Source: Candidatus Peribacteraceae bacterium (GTDB taxonomy: Bacteria; Patescibacteriota; Gracilibacteria; Peribacterales; Peribacteraceae). From it: a stretch of 20,333 nt of DNA. The stretch is taken from the NCBI GenBank assembly GCA_018062585.1, contig JAGORY010000010.1, positions 1 through 20,333 of the forward strand, written 5' to 3'. The notes beneath the pieces were generated by a model. The model worked only from the letters and a program-made list of their open reading frames with translations. It made no database searches and was not told the DNA's origin. The position numbers and the translations under genes were made by a program. Shown here piece by piece: positions 7,261 through 15,167 of the stretch (the first letter of the stretch is position 1; the number at the start of each line of letters is the position of its first letter).

Positions 7261-9261
7261 TTATAACTCTCTTTTCAGGAGTTCTATTTCGTCTCTCAAG
7301 TCAGCCGCTTTCTCAAATTCCATATTCTCAGCGGCCAGCTCCATCTGCGCGTTGAGTTCCTCGACCAGGCGCTTCTTCTCGTCCTTTGGAATCTTCTCGT
7401 GATCGTACTTCTTGCGCGAGAGCTTCTGCTTGCTGTGCTCCTCGGCAATGTCTTTAATTGCTTTGATGATCGTCTGCGGTGTGATGCCGTGCTTGATGTT
7501 GTACGCTTCTTGAATTTTTCGGCGACGGTCAGTTTCTGCGATGGCGCCTTCCATCGCCGGCGTCATCTTGTCGGCGTACAGCACGACGTGTCCGCTGATA
7601 TTGCGAGCGGCGCGACCGATAGTCTGGATGAGCGCGTCCCGCGACCGCAGGAAGCCCTGCTGATCGGCGTCCAGAATCGCGATGTAGCTCACCTCGGGAA
7701 GGTCTAGGCCTTCGCGGAGCAGGTTGATGCCGACCAAGATATCGATGTCGCCGGCTCGGAGCTGCCTCAGGATCTCGACGCGTTCCATCGTCTCGATGTC
7801 GCTGTGGAGGTAACGCACTTTGTAGTCGGCGTTCTGGAAGTACTGCGCCAAGTCCTCGGCACTCTTCTTTGTGAGAGCCGTGATGAGCGCACGTTCGCCA
7901 CGCTTGATTGTCGCATTGATCTCTTTCGTGATGTGGTCGATCTGATGTTTCTTCGGATGAATTGCGACCTGTGGATCGAGGAGCCCGGTCGGACGGATGA
8001 TCTGTTCGACGATGTTTTTCTTATCCGTGTGCTCGTATTCGTACTTCGACGGTGTCGCCGATACGTAGACGCACTGGCCGACGCGCTCTTCGAATTCTTG
8101 GAATTTAAGCGGCCGGTTATCCATGGCACTCGGTAGCCTGAAGCCATAATCGATGAGCGTCTTCTTGCGCTGCAGGTTTCCCTCGTGCATGCCGCCGATC
8201 TGCGGAAGTGAGATATGGGACTCATCGACGAACATCATGAAATCCTCCGGGAAGTAGTCGAGGAGTGTTTCCGGCGGCGTACCGGGCTCGCGGTTACCCA
8301 AGTAGCGGACGTAGTTCTCGATACCCGTGCAGTAACCGGTTTCCTTTAGCATCTCCATGTCGTACTCAGTCCGTGTGCGGATACGTTCGGCTTTGGCGAA
8401 TTCTTTGAGATCGAGGAAATGTTTTTCCTGAAGCTTCATTTCGTCCGTGATGCGCGAAATGGCGCCGTCAATCTTCTCCTTCGTCGTCACGTTGTGGGCG
8501 GCGGGGAAGATCTTTACCTCGTTCATCTCGGCTAAAACTTCTCCCGTGAAACTGTCCACTTCCTGGATCGAGTCGATCTCATCAAATGGCATCTCGAAGC
8601 GGATAACCGTGTCCCCGCTCGGCGGGAATACTTCCACCGTGTCACCGAGCACGTGAAACATTCCCTGCTTGAAATTCATGCCGCTCCGCGTGTACTGAAT
8701 GTCCGTGAGCAGCCGGAGAAAACGCTGGCGCTGAAACGGCTGACCACGTTTTACGGTGATCGCGAGTGCTTCATAGTCCGAGACATCACCGAGTCCGTAG
8801 ATGCACGACACCGACGACACGATGAGCACGTCCCTGCGCGTCAGAAGGTTGTACGTCGCGGCGTGACGAAACTTCGCGATCTCTTCGTTGATGCTCGCAT
8901 CTTTCTCGATGTACGTATCGGTAGTCGGCAGATACGCCTCGGGTTGGTAGTAGTCGTAGTACGAGACGAAGTAACTGACCGCGTTATCCGGGAAGAACGT
9001 CTGGAACTCGGAACATAGCTGTGCCGCGAGTGTTTTATTGTGCGCGAGCACGAGTGTCGGCCGCTGGAGCTGCTGCACCATGTTGGCCATCGTGAACGTT
9101 TTTCCGGTGCCAGTAGCCCCAAGTAACGTCTGATGTCTTTCGCCGTCTTGCATCCCTTTCACAAGTTTTTCAATAGCCCTCGGCTGGTCGCCTTTCGGAG
9201 TATACGGTGCCACGAGCCTAAATGGCCGGCTTGCGCTGAGTGGAGTTGAAGCGTTTTCCAT
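7261..9261 (-). CDS. uvrB: Excinuclease ABC subunit B
   Basis: Full-length UvrB (666 residues), the helicase-like damage verifier that takes over lesions from UvrA and recruits UvrC in nucleotide excision repair. It shows Walker A GATGTGKT (48-55), the beta-hairpin region YYDYYQPEAYLP (101-112) that clamps DNA, a FVDESH box, the late helicase motifs (LLREGLDLPEVSYIAILDAD and QTIGRAARN), and a C-terminal UVR coiled-coil (last ~35 residues, MEFEKAADLRDEIELL) that contacts UvrC. It is convergent with the RelA/SpoT gene across a 64-base gap in which no strong terminator is seen. Upstream on the same strand is the 73-residue orphan gene, but uvrB has its own -10. uvrA and uvrC are not in the window. 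Confidence 0.97.
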   Translation of the reverse strand: MENASTPLSASRPFRLVAPYTPKGDQPRAIEKLVKGMQDGERHQTLLGATGTGKTFTMANMVQQLQRPTLVLAHNKTLAAQLCSEFQTFFPDNAVSYFVSYYDYYQPEAYLPTTDTYIEKDASINEEIAKFRHAATYNLLTRRDVLIVSSVSCIYGLGDVSDYEALAITVKRGQPFQRQRFLRLLTDIQYTRSGMNFKQGMFHVLGDTVEVFPPSGDTVIRFEMPFDEIDSIQEVDSFTGEVLAEMNEVKIFPAAHNVTTKEKIDGAISRITDEMKLQEKHFLDLKEFAKAERIRTRTEYDMEMLKETGYCTGIENYVRYLGNREPGTPPETLLDYFPEDFMMFVDESHISLPQIGGMHEGNLQRKKTLIDYGFRLPSAMDNRPLKFQEFEERVGQCVYVSATPSKYEYEHTDKKNIVEQIIRPTGLLDPQVAIHPKKHQIDHITKEINATIKRGERALITALTKKSAEDLAQYFQNADYKVRYLHSDIETMERVEILRQLRAGDIDILVGINLLREGLDLPEVSYIAILDADQQGFLRSRDALIQTIGRAARNISGHVVLYADKMTPAMEGAIAETDRRRKIQEAYNIKHGITPQTIIKAIKDIAEEHSKQKLSRKKYDHEKIPKDEKKRLVEELNAQMELAAENMEFEKAADLRDEIELLKREL

Positions 9262-9271
9262 ACGTCACGGG

Positions 9272-9277
9272 AGCATA
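9272..9277 (-). promoter_or_regulatory. -10 element of uvrB
   Basis: On the minus strand TATGCT ends ten bases before the uvrB ATG. No convincing -35 or LexA (SOS) box is visible. The intervening bases CCCGTGACGT contain no Shine-Dalgarno sequence. Confidence 0.4.
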
Positions 9278-9326
9278 CGCCAAAGCGCTTCCCCGCGATA
9301 GGGTGCACGCTCATAAAAGCCCTTTT

Positions 9327-9548
9327 TCAGTCGTCTTCCCCCAGATCGTCTTTCACTAAGTCACCTCCTACTGTTGCAAGAACATCTTTAATTGCAGATT
9401 TTGATTCTTTCGTGCCGCCTTCAATAGTGATCGCATACTTTCCTTCGGATAGGGGCACCATAGAAGCGACGATTCCATGATCAAGTTCAAGCGTATCGAG
9501 CGCGTCTCTAAGTTTTTTCGTGGGAATAGATGCTTCAAAGGTGGGCAT
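9327..9548 (-). CDS. Small protein of unknown function, divergent from serS
   Basis: A 73-residue protein that I do not recognise. It reads MPTFEASIPTKKLRDALDTLE at the start, has alternating hydrophobic strands (GIVASMVPLSEGKYAITIEGG) and then an amphipathic helix (SKSAIKDVLATVGG), ending in an acidic tail DDLGEDD. The pattern suggests a small soluble alpha/beta fold. There are no cysteines, no signal peptide and no membrane segment. The ATG at 9548 is chosen over a TTG 13 codons upstream because a strong promoter (TTGACA / TAGGAT) ends eight bases before it. It is divergent from serS across 72 bases and lies 65 bases upstream of uvrB on the same strand, so the two could be partly co-transcribed. 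Confidence 0.7.
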   Translation of the reverse strand: MPTFEASIPTKKLRDALDTLELDHGIVASMVPLSEGKYAITIEGGTKESKSAIKDVLATVGGDLVKDDLGEDD

Positions 9549-9556
9549 AGTAAGAC

Positions 9557-9584
9557 ATCCTAAAGTGTTTGGACTGCTTGTCAA
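9557..9584 (-). promoter_or_regulatory. Promoter of the 73-residue gene
   Basis: On the minus strand a perfect TTGACA (plus 9579-9584) is followed after 16 bases by TAGGAT (plus 9557-9562), which ends eight bases before the ATG at 9548. This is one of the strongest promoters in the window and supports the small gene being real. Confidence 0.7.
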
Positions 9585-9605
9585 CAATTCTTAACCCTGT
9601 TCGTA

Positions 9606-9614
9606 TGGTACTAT
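9606..9614 (+). promoter_or_regulatory. Extended -10 promoter of serS
   Basis: TACTAT at 9609-9614 is preceded by TGG (9606-9608), an extended -10. It ends six bases before the ATG at 9621. No T-box leader or other long 5' leader fits between this promoter and the gene. Confidence 0.6.
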
Positions 9615-9620
9615 CCGCTC

Positions 9621-10937
9621 ATGATCGACCTAGAGCTCCTTCGCGCAAACCCTGAGCAGTTTCAGAAAGCGTGCGACCATAGAAAAATATCCATCGTTAT
9701 TGCTGATGTCTTGGCACTCGACGAACGCCGTCGTGCCACGATGTCCGACGTGCAGACGATGCAGGCTGAGCGCAATGCTGTCAGTAAATCGGTTCCAACG
9801 ATTCAGGATAAGGCTGAGAAGGCTGATGTGATTCGACGAATGAAGGAGCTTGGAGACACCCTCAAGGCTAAGGAGGAGGAACTTTCAGTCATGGAGACTT
9901 CGTGGAAAGCAGCGGTCAGTGCCATCCCCAACCTGCCGCTCGCCCACGTACCCGTTGGGCTTAGCGAAGCAGAGAACACCGTCATTCGCACCCATGGCAC
10001 TCCTCGCGTATTCGATTTTCCGGTGAAAGATCACATTGCTCTCGGCAAGCACCTCGACATTATCGATATCGAACGTGCTGCCATCGTCAGCGGTAGTCGT
10101 TTTGCGTATCTCAAAGGAGACGCCGTTCGTTTGCAAATGGCCATCATCCAGATGACGTTTGCCGTTCTTGCGGATGAAAAACTCATTGCAACCATCGCGA
10201 AGAAGAATGGACTGTCTGTGTCTGCCAAAGCATTCGTGCCATTTCTTCCGCCCGTCATTATGCAGCGTGAAGTGATGGATCGCATGGACAGGTTGCAGCC
10301 GGAAGACCAGCGGTATCTTCTTCCTGAAGACGGCCAAGTGCTCGTAGGTTCGGCGGAGCACACCATGGGGCCCTACTTCATGGAAACGACGCTTCACGTA
10401 GAGCAGCTCCCGATTCGGTTCATTGGATACTCGACAGCGTTTCGTCGGGAAGCCGGTACGTACGGAAAGGACATGGGCGGTATTCTGCGCGTGCATCAGT
10501 TCGATAAACTTGAGATGGAGTCTTTCTCGACAGCCGAGACAGGAGAAGACGAACAGAAGCTCATCGTCGCACTGCAGGAGCATTTGGTGTCCCAGCTCGA
10601 GGTGCCGTTCCGCGTGCTCCAGAAATGCACGTTTGATATCGGAAAGCCGAACGCCAACGGTATCGACATTGAGTGCTGGATTCCGTCGCAGCAGACATAT
10701 CGAGAAACGCACACCAGCGATTACATGACAGATTTCCAAGCCCGACGTTTGAAAACGTTCTACAAAGACGCGGATCACAAGAAGCTCGTGCACATGAATG
10801 ACGCGACTGCATTCGCTATCGGACGCACGCTCATTGCCATACTTGAAAATCATCAACATGCAGACGGTTCGGTGACGATTCCGGAGGTTCTGAGGCCGTA
10901 CATGGGTGGCCAGAAACTGATTGTGCCGAAGGCGTAA
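9621..10937 (+). CDS. serS: Seryl-tRNA synthetase
   Basis: A class II aminoacyl-tRNA synthetase (438 residues) that charges tRNA-Ser. Residues about 30-100 are the long antiparallel coiled-coil arm that reaches the tRNA. Motif 2 is AFRREAGTYGKDMGGILRVH at 273-292, followed by QFDKLEME. Motif 3 is AIGRTLIAILENHQ, followed by IPEVLRPYMGG near the C-terminus. Several normally conserved stretches are altered: the usual TAE serine-site loop reads GSAEHTMGPY (243-252), the EISSCSNCxDFQARR segment reads ETHTSDYMTDFQARR, and the loop usually reading TLNGSGLA reads MNDATAFA. The overall frame is complete. It is monocistronic and divergent from the 73-residue gene. Confidence 0.95.
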   Translation: MIDLELLRANPEQFQKACDHRKISIVIADVLALDERRRATMSDVQTMQAERNAVSKSVPTIQDKAEKADVIRRMKELGDTLKAKEEELSVMETSWKAAVSAIPNLPLAHVPVGLSEAENTVIRTHGTPRVFDFPVKDHIALGKHLDIIDIERAAIVSGSRFAYLKGDAVRLQMAIIQMTFAVLADEKLIATIAKKNGLSVSAKAFVPFLPPVIMQREVMDRMDRLQPEDQRYLLPEDGQVLVGSAEHTMGPYFMETTLHVEQLPIRFIGYSTAFRREAGTYGKDMGGILRVHQFDKLEMESFSTAETGEDEQKLIVALQEHLVSQLEVPFRVLQKCTFDIGKPNANGIDIECWIPSQQTYRETHTSDYMTDFQARRLKTFYKDADHKKLVHMNDATAFAIGRTLIAILENHQHADGSVTIPEVLRPYMGGQKLIVPKA

Positions 10938-10945
10938 TGTCGGCT

Positions 10946-10966
10946 ATGAGCGCCCTTCTCATTTTT
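10946..10966 (+). terminator. Weak possible terminator after serS
   Basis: ATGAG at 10946-10950 and CTCAT at 10958-10962 form a five-pair stem with a seven-base loop, followed by a run of T ending at 10966. The position just after the serS stop is right, but the stem is short and AT-rich, so activity is uncertain. Confidence 0.35.
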
Positions 10967-10994
10967 GTATCACCTCAGTGTTCTCTGTAGTTCT

Positions 10995-12101
10995 ATGAAC
11001 ATACTGTTTACCCGCTTTCCGTACGTGAGCGCCCGCGGTGGCGCTGAGCGTCAAACGCAGTGGCTCGCGAAAGGACTGATCGAACGCGGACACTCGGTGA
11101 GTTTTCTTGGGTCGTGCCATCCTCTGAGCTCGATGTTCAAGGAGATTGGCGCCGAATCTCATCATCTTTCTCTTGGTTTGCCGCCGGTGACGTTGTGGCT
11201 CGCGATCAGTTTTTTGTGGCGTCGCACGGCGATACAAAAAAAGCTCATCGCCGCGATGGAAAAATTGCCTCACACACCGGACGTGCTTGTCATGCTGAGT
11301 CTCACGGAAAAATTATTGCTCACTGCATGGGCTGCTTCTCACGGGATAAAAGTTTTCTGGGTCGAACATGACCGCATCGGTCGGTGGCTCACGAAAAATC
11401 CGTGGCTGAAGTCTCTCCGAAAAGCTGCCGCACATGCGACGATCATCTGTGTTTCCGATCTCAGTGCCAGCATGATGACCGATATCGGATTTGATCGTCA
11501 GCGCATCATCGCGATCCCAAACGGCATTCCGTTCCCCGCTGATCACCCCGAAAAAAAGGCTTCAGAAAGCCATGAAGTCAACGTCGGCGTGATCGCACGT
11601 TTAAGTCCCGAAAAAGGCATCGATACGCTCATCCGCGCACTGCTTGATCTTCCGGAAATCAATCTCACAGTTGTCGGCGTCGGACGTGAGGAGGGATATC
11701 TGAAGTCCCTCATGTTCGAAGACGCTCAGCGAGTCGGCATACAGAGAATGAAGCTCATCGCGCACATGGAGGACCTAGAAAAGTTCTACCACTCACTCGA
11801 TGTGTTCGTGTTGCCCTCATCCGATCATGATCCGTTCGGACTCGTGGCCGCCGAAGCGATGGCGCGCGGCATCGCGACCGTCGTCACGGACGCGTGTGGC
11901 ATTGCGGCGTCTCTGGAGAACGGGAAAGACGCGCTCATCACTGAGGCCGGTTCGGCGGAAAGTCTGGAGGCAGCACTGAGGAGGCTTCTTGACCCTGACA
12001 CACGGTCACGCCTCGCAGCCGAGGGGAGGCTGACGGCGCGGACGTGTTTCTCGCTTCAGGCGATGACGGACGCCTACGAAGCGGCATTCCGGACTCCTTA
12101 A
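10995..12101 (+). CDS. Glycosyltransferase, GT4-like (GT-B fold)
   Basis: A 368-residue GT-B glycosyltransferase starting MNILFTRFPYVSARGGAERQ, where GGAE in the first Rossmann domain is typical of GT4 enzymes that use nucleotide-sugar donors. The C-terminal donor domain begins near 195 (VGVIARLSPEKGIDTLIRAL) and contains SSDHDPFGLVAAEAMARG at 275-292. The family E-x7-E motif appears as D-x7-E (Asp279, Glu287). The hydrophobic stretch VTLWLAISFLW (65-75) may associate with the membrane. The acceptor and sugar are unknown; a role in cell-surface glycan synthesis is inferred from family and from GalU in the same window. An in-frame start at 10965 would add ten unlikely residues. No clear promoter with a -10 next to the ATG is seen. 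Confidence 0.88.
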   Translation: MNILFTRFPYVSARGGAERQTQWLAKGLIERGHSVSFLGSCHPLSSMFKEIGAESHHLSLGLPPVTLWLAISFLWRRTAIQKKLIAAMEKLPHTPDVLVMLSLTEKLLLTAWAASHGIKVFWVEHDRIGRWLTKNPWLKSLRKAAAHATIICVSDLSASMMTDIGFDRQRIIAIPNGIPFPADHPEKKASESHEVNVGVIARLSPEKGIDTLIRALLDLPEINLTVVGVGREEGYLKSLMFEDAQRVGIQRMKLIAHMEDLEKFYHSLDVFVLPSSDHDPFGLVAAEAMARGIATVVTDACGIAASLENGKDALITEAGSAESLEAALRRLLDPDTRSRLAAEGRLTARTCFSLQAMTDAYEAAFRTP

Positions 12102-12174
12102 GGTTTCATCGCTGAGGTAAGCCGCGGAAGCGTACTGAGGTCCGATCAGCAGGCAGGCTCATACTGTCGTCAAC

Positions 12175-12202
12175 CTGACTTTCAGCGTGCTCCGGTTACA
12201 AT
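12175..12202 (+). promoter_or_regulatory. Promoter of the amidase-SpoIID gene
   Basis: CTGACT at 12175-12180, a 16-base spacer and TACAAT at 12197-12202. The -10 ends nine bases before the ATG at 12212, and the spacer CCAAACCCT has no Shine-Dalgarno sequence. The rest of the 110-base gap after the glycosyltransferase shows nothing else. Confidence 0.6.
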
Positions 12203-12211
12203 CCAAACCCT

Positions 12212-14782
12212 ATGCGCTTGAAGACTGTTCTGACGCTCGGAGTTGTCGCGGCTTTGATGGCCCCGTCACTTCCGGTTGTACCTGCATTTGCGATCCAAGA
12301 GACTTTCGTTGAGCGAACATTTCCATCGCCAATCGATGCCTTCAGCGCCCGCTTAGAAAGCTTGTCGTTTCAGTATAGTGCCAAGACATTAGACGGCTGG
12401 TCTCCGTGGACGGAGTATGAAAGCGACGGTGATGTCGGACCGGGTGAAGAATCGGAGCTCATCATGCTTCCTCGGGGTACCACGTCACTCCGCGTGAAAA
12501 ATATTGCGACAACTGATGATATTCATCCGATCACTGTGTCACACGAACCGGTGAAGACGCGTGTCGCTGCGGTGAACAGTGTTGCGATGCCGTCAGTCAT
12601 CTCACGAAGCGACTGGGGCGCAACCGAGGACTATTTGTTCAAGGTGCCGACAGTCGATAAAGCGCCCAGTGATGCCGCAAAAGGCGATACGGGAGGTGAT
12701 ACCGGTCAGGTGAGCCAGAGAGTGAAAGACTGTCAGTCCGCGCAGCAGAATTATCCGGGCGAGTTCTCGCTCGCCTCTACCGCCAAGACCGACGCGCAGG
12801 GGCGCACGTATCTGTGGCCCATTCAGTACAGCAAAGAGGTGAAGCTTCTCGTCGTGCATCACTCGGCGCTCATCGTGAAGGATGATCCTCGTCCGGCGGT
12901 GGAACGTGTTCGCGCACTCTACAAATACCACGCGGTCACGAACGGTTGGGGAGATGTCGGCTACAACTTCCTCATCGACGAAGAAGGAAAAGTCTACGAA
13001 GGCAGGCTCGGCGGCAAGTACAGCGTCGGCGGCCATGCGTACTGCAATAACGTGGGAACGCTCGGCATCGTCATGATGGGTAACTTTGAGATGGAGCAGC
13101 CGTCCGATGCCCAAGCCAAGAGTCTGCAGCGCCTGCTTGCGAATCTTGCGAGCGACTATCACATCGATACCAAGAAGTCGGTGCAGTTCCACGGCAAAAA
13201 ATTTGATTCCCCGATCGTTCGTCACCGCGATCTCCTCTCGACACTCTGTCCTGGCTATTACCTTACCGAAGCATTCGGACAGGTTGTGAAGAACGTACAG
13301 ACCGGTAACCTGAACGCCGCAGTCATCTTCCCTAAAAAAGCGTCGTCTTCATCATCGTCCTCCAGCGCTCCCTCGACGATCCTCAATTCCGATGACGCAC
13401 TGAAGCGGGCGCCTGGTATCACGTTCATCGGACGCAACGCGATCTCGATCAATCCAGGTGGCAAACAGCGCATCAGCTTCACGTATTCGGCCGATGAGTC
13501 CGGAGCGTACGAAGGTAAGAAAGTCGCGGATATCAAGCTGTCGGATCAGCGTATCAAGCTCTGGCTCGATGACGGTATCGCTCAGATTCCGGTGACGAAA
13601 GGCATCCTCCTTCAGTCGGATCTTCCGGCATCCGAGTCGGTGAGTCTGCAGCTCATCGTGCAGTCGCCGATGGATGAAGGAACGTATTCCATGGATATCG
13701 GCGGCATTCACTTCTCTCTTTCAGTGTCCGGACGTCGGACCCGCAGTGGCGAGTTCATCAATCCCTTCAGCGGCAATAGTTCCATGATTGTCGTGCCGGT
13801 GCGTGAGGTAAAAAGCACGTCTCTCGTCTCTCGCATCCGTCCGCAGTCTCGCTTGTCATCTCGGTCATCGTCCGTCGCTTCTTTTCGTTCCTCAGTTTCC
13901 TCATCGATATCGCCGTCCTACTCCTGGTCCCCCGCTGCTCCGGCAACTCCGTTTTCTTCTGATGCATCGAAACCGATCCGCATTCGTCTCAGTGCCGACG
14001 CAGGTCCGTCCATTACGTTCTCAGATACTGGAACGGTCGGAAGCGTCACAGCACGCGCTGGTTCAACTTTCGACCTTCTCCCCCGCGGTAGCGAGTGCGA
14101 AGTACGTTCTAGCGGCGAGCGCGTGATGTCAGCACCAGTTATCCGGTTTTCTTCATCAATGAGCGGCATTCTCACGGCGTCGGTCATCAAAGGAAAAAAG
14201 AGGTCGTACCGTGGTGTCATCGAGTGCCGAGTCGTGAACGGTACACTCGCGCTCATCAACGAGTTGCCACTCGAGGACTACATGGCCGGCCTCGCTGAGG
14301 AGCCAGACAGCGAGCCCTACGAGAAGCAGCGCGCATTCGCGATCGCCGCCCGCACGTACGCTGCGTATTACATGGACTCCGCGAACAGAAAGTTCCCCAG
14401 CATGCCCTACGACGGCTCAGATGATCCTGCAGTCTTCCAGTCGTACGCCGGCGTCGACTTCACGGCCGCCAACCCAAACTGGCTCCGTGCAGCAACGAGC
14501 ACCCAGGGGTCGGTATTGGTCTCTGGCGGCAAGCTCATCAAACCACCGTACTTTTCGTCCAATGACGGCCGCACGCGGAGCCCCGCCGAAGCCGGTTGGA
14601 AGAACTTCCCATTCGCAGAAATCTTCGCGTCCAAACCGGATCCGTGGTGTAACGGGATGACGCTGCGGGGTCACGGTGTCGGTATGTCGGGGTGCGGTGC
14701 CAAGGGCCAGGCTAACGAAGGCAAGAGTGCGGAGCAGATCCTCCGGTACTACTACCCCGGTGCGCTCCTCGGTTCGTTCTAG
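12212..14782 (+). CDS. Secreted two-enzyme cell wall hydrolase: PGRP-type amidase fused to SpoIID lytic transglycosylase domain
   Basis: An 856-residue exported protein with a signal peptide probably cleaved after AFA (residue 27). An N-terminal beta-rich region (30-125) precedes a PGRP/Amidase_2 domain that opens with SRSDWGA (131-137). After an insert of about 75 residues come VVHHSA (His216), GYNFLID (Tyr251) and VRHRDLLSTLCPG (His338, Cys346). The His-to-Cys spacing of eight matches known zinc amidases. A serine-run linker (378-388), a beta domain (about 395-508) and a Ser/Arg linker (about 535-585) follow. The C-terminus (about 587-856) is SpoIID-like: YRGVIECR, NELPLEDYMAGLAEEP with candidate catalytic glutamates 696/697, AFAIAARTYA, RGHGVGMSGCGAKGQA and RYYYPG. 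The amidase would remove stem peptides and the SpoIID part would cut the bared glycan. Confidence 0.92.
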   Translation: MRLKTVLTLGVVAALMAPSLPVVPAFAIQETFVERTFPSPIDAFSARLESLSFQYSAKTLDGWSPWTEYESDGDVGPGEESELIMLPRGTTSLRVKNIATTDDIHPITVSHEPVKTRVAAVNSVAMPSVISRSDWGATEDYLFKVPTVDKAPSDAAKGDTGGDTGQVSQRVKDCQSAQQNYPGEFSLASTAKTDAQGRTYLWPIQYSKEVKLLVVHHSALIVKDDPRPAVERVRALYKYHAVTNGWGDVGYNFLIDEEGKVYEGRLGGKYSVGGHAYCNNVGTLGIVMMGNFEMEQPSDAQAKSLQRLLANLASDYHIDTKKSVQFHGKKFDSPIVRHRDLLSTLCPGYYLTEAFGQVVKNVQTGNLNAAVIFPKKASSSSSSSSAPSTILNSDDALKRAPGITFIGRNAISINPGGKQRISFTYSADESGAYEGKKVADIKLSDQRIKLWLDDGIAQIPVTKGILLQSDLPASESVSLQLIVQSPMDEGTYSMDIGGIHFSLSVSGRRTRSGEFINPFSGNSSMIVVPVREVKSTSLVSRIRPQSRLSSRSSSVASFRSSVSSSISPSYSWSPAAPATPFSSDASKPIRIRLSADAGPSITFSDTGTVGSVTARAGSTFDLLPRGSECEVRSSGERVMSAPVIRFSSSMSGILTASVIKGKKRSYRGVIECRVVNGTLALINELPLEDYMAGLAEEPDSEPYEKQRAFAIAARTYAAYYMDSANRKFPSMPYDGSDDPAVFQSYAGVDFTAANPNWLRAATSTQGSVLVSGGKLIKPPYFSSNDGRTRSPAEAGWKNFPFAEIFASKPDPWCNGMTLRGHGVGMSGCGAKGQANEGKSAEQILRYYYPGALLGSF

Positions 14783-14839
14783 GCTTCTCTCCGACCGTAC
14801 GCAAAGAATATCGATTCCGATAACAATGCTTCGATAACG

Positions 14840-15058
14840 TTAGGCAGCACCTCCACTCACTCGAAGAAAACACGTGTTACATGCTTGGCTCACAGTGGTT
14901 CGGAGTCGTTCACAAGCAACATCCCTTTTATTAATGTCGCGACATTCATGTTGAGCGGCTGCTAGATCCCTTGCTTCTGGCGTCATCATTTCTGGACGGG
15001 ACTTGTACATTAAACTGAGCTGCCTTTCATGTGCTTGATCCTCTAGAGTGAGAGACAT
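14840..15058 (-). CDS. Possible small ORF of unknown function downstream of metK
   Basis: A 72-residue frame starting MSLTLEDQAHERQL, rich in charged residues and with four cysteines (two of them in QACNTCFL near the end). I recognise no family. It sits in the 385-base gap between the amidase-SpoIID gene and metK, where nothing else is seen. The frame stays open upstream to 15205, but that part runs through the metK terminator and the end of metK, so the ATG at 15058 is preferred. A plausible promoter (TTGAAT / TAAAGT) lies just before it. Base composition is more AT-rich than its neighbours. It may be a recently acquired gene, a decayed fragment or chance. Confidence 0.35.
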   Translation of the reverse strand: MSLTLEDQAHERQLSLMYKSRPEMMTPEARDLAAAQHECRDINKRDVACERLRTTVSQACNTCFLRVSGGAA

Positions 15059-15087
15059 ATGAGTTGTGGGGAAGCTATTAACTAGAC

Positions 15088-15115
15088 ACTTTATCCCGAA
15101 ATATTTTGAATTCAA
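15088..15115 (-). promoter_or_regulatory. Possible promoter of the 72-residue ORF
   Basis: On the minus strand TTGAAT (plus 15110-15115), 16 bases, then TAAAGT (plus 15088-15093). It lies immediately beyond the metK terminator and about 30 bases before the ATG at 15058. The region is AT-rich, so a chance match is possible. Confidence 0.35.
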
Positions 15116-15118
15116 TCG

Positions 15119-15147
15119 AAAAAAGGACTCCGATGCAGGGAGCCCTT
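15119..15147 (-). terminator. Intrinsic terminator of metK
   Basis: On the minus strand, 20 bases after the metK stop, AAGGGCTCC pairs with GGAGTCCTT in a nine-pair stem with one G-T wobble and a seven-base loop CTGCATC. A run of six T follows (plus 15119-15124). This is the clearest Rho-independent terminator in the window. Confidence 0.88.
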
Positions 15148-15167
15148 CTATAAGCGCAAAAATGATG

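Noticed and set aside
9885..10859. Minus-strand open frame of 324 codons inside serS
   Set aside because: It lies wholly antisense to a clear seryl-tRNA synthetase gene and its translation shows no domain pattern.
12602..13225. Minus-strand open frame of 207 codons inside the amidase region
   Set aside because: It is antisense to conserved amidase motifs, with no promoter and no recognisable product.
14805..14842. TATCG/CGATA hairpin and repeated CGATAAC after the amidase-SpoIID gene
   Set aside because: The stem is only five AT-rich pairs with no T run on either strand, and the two CGATAAC copies are too few to call a repeat family.
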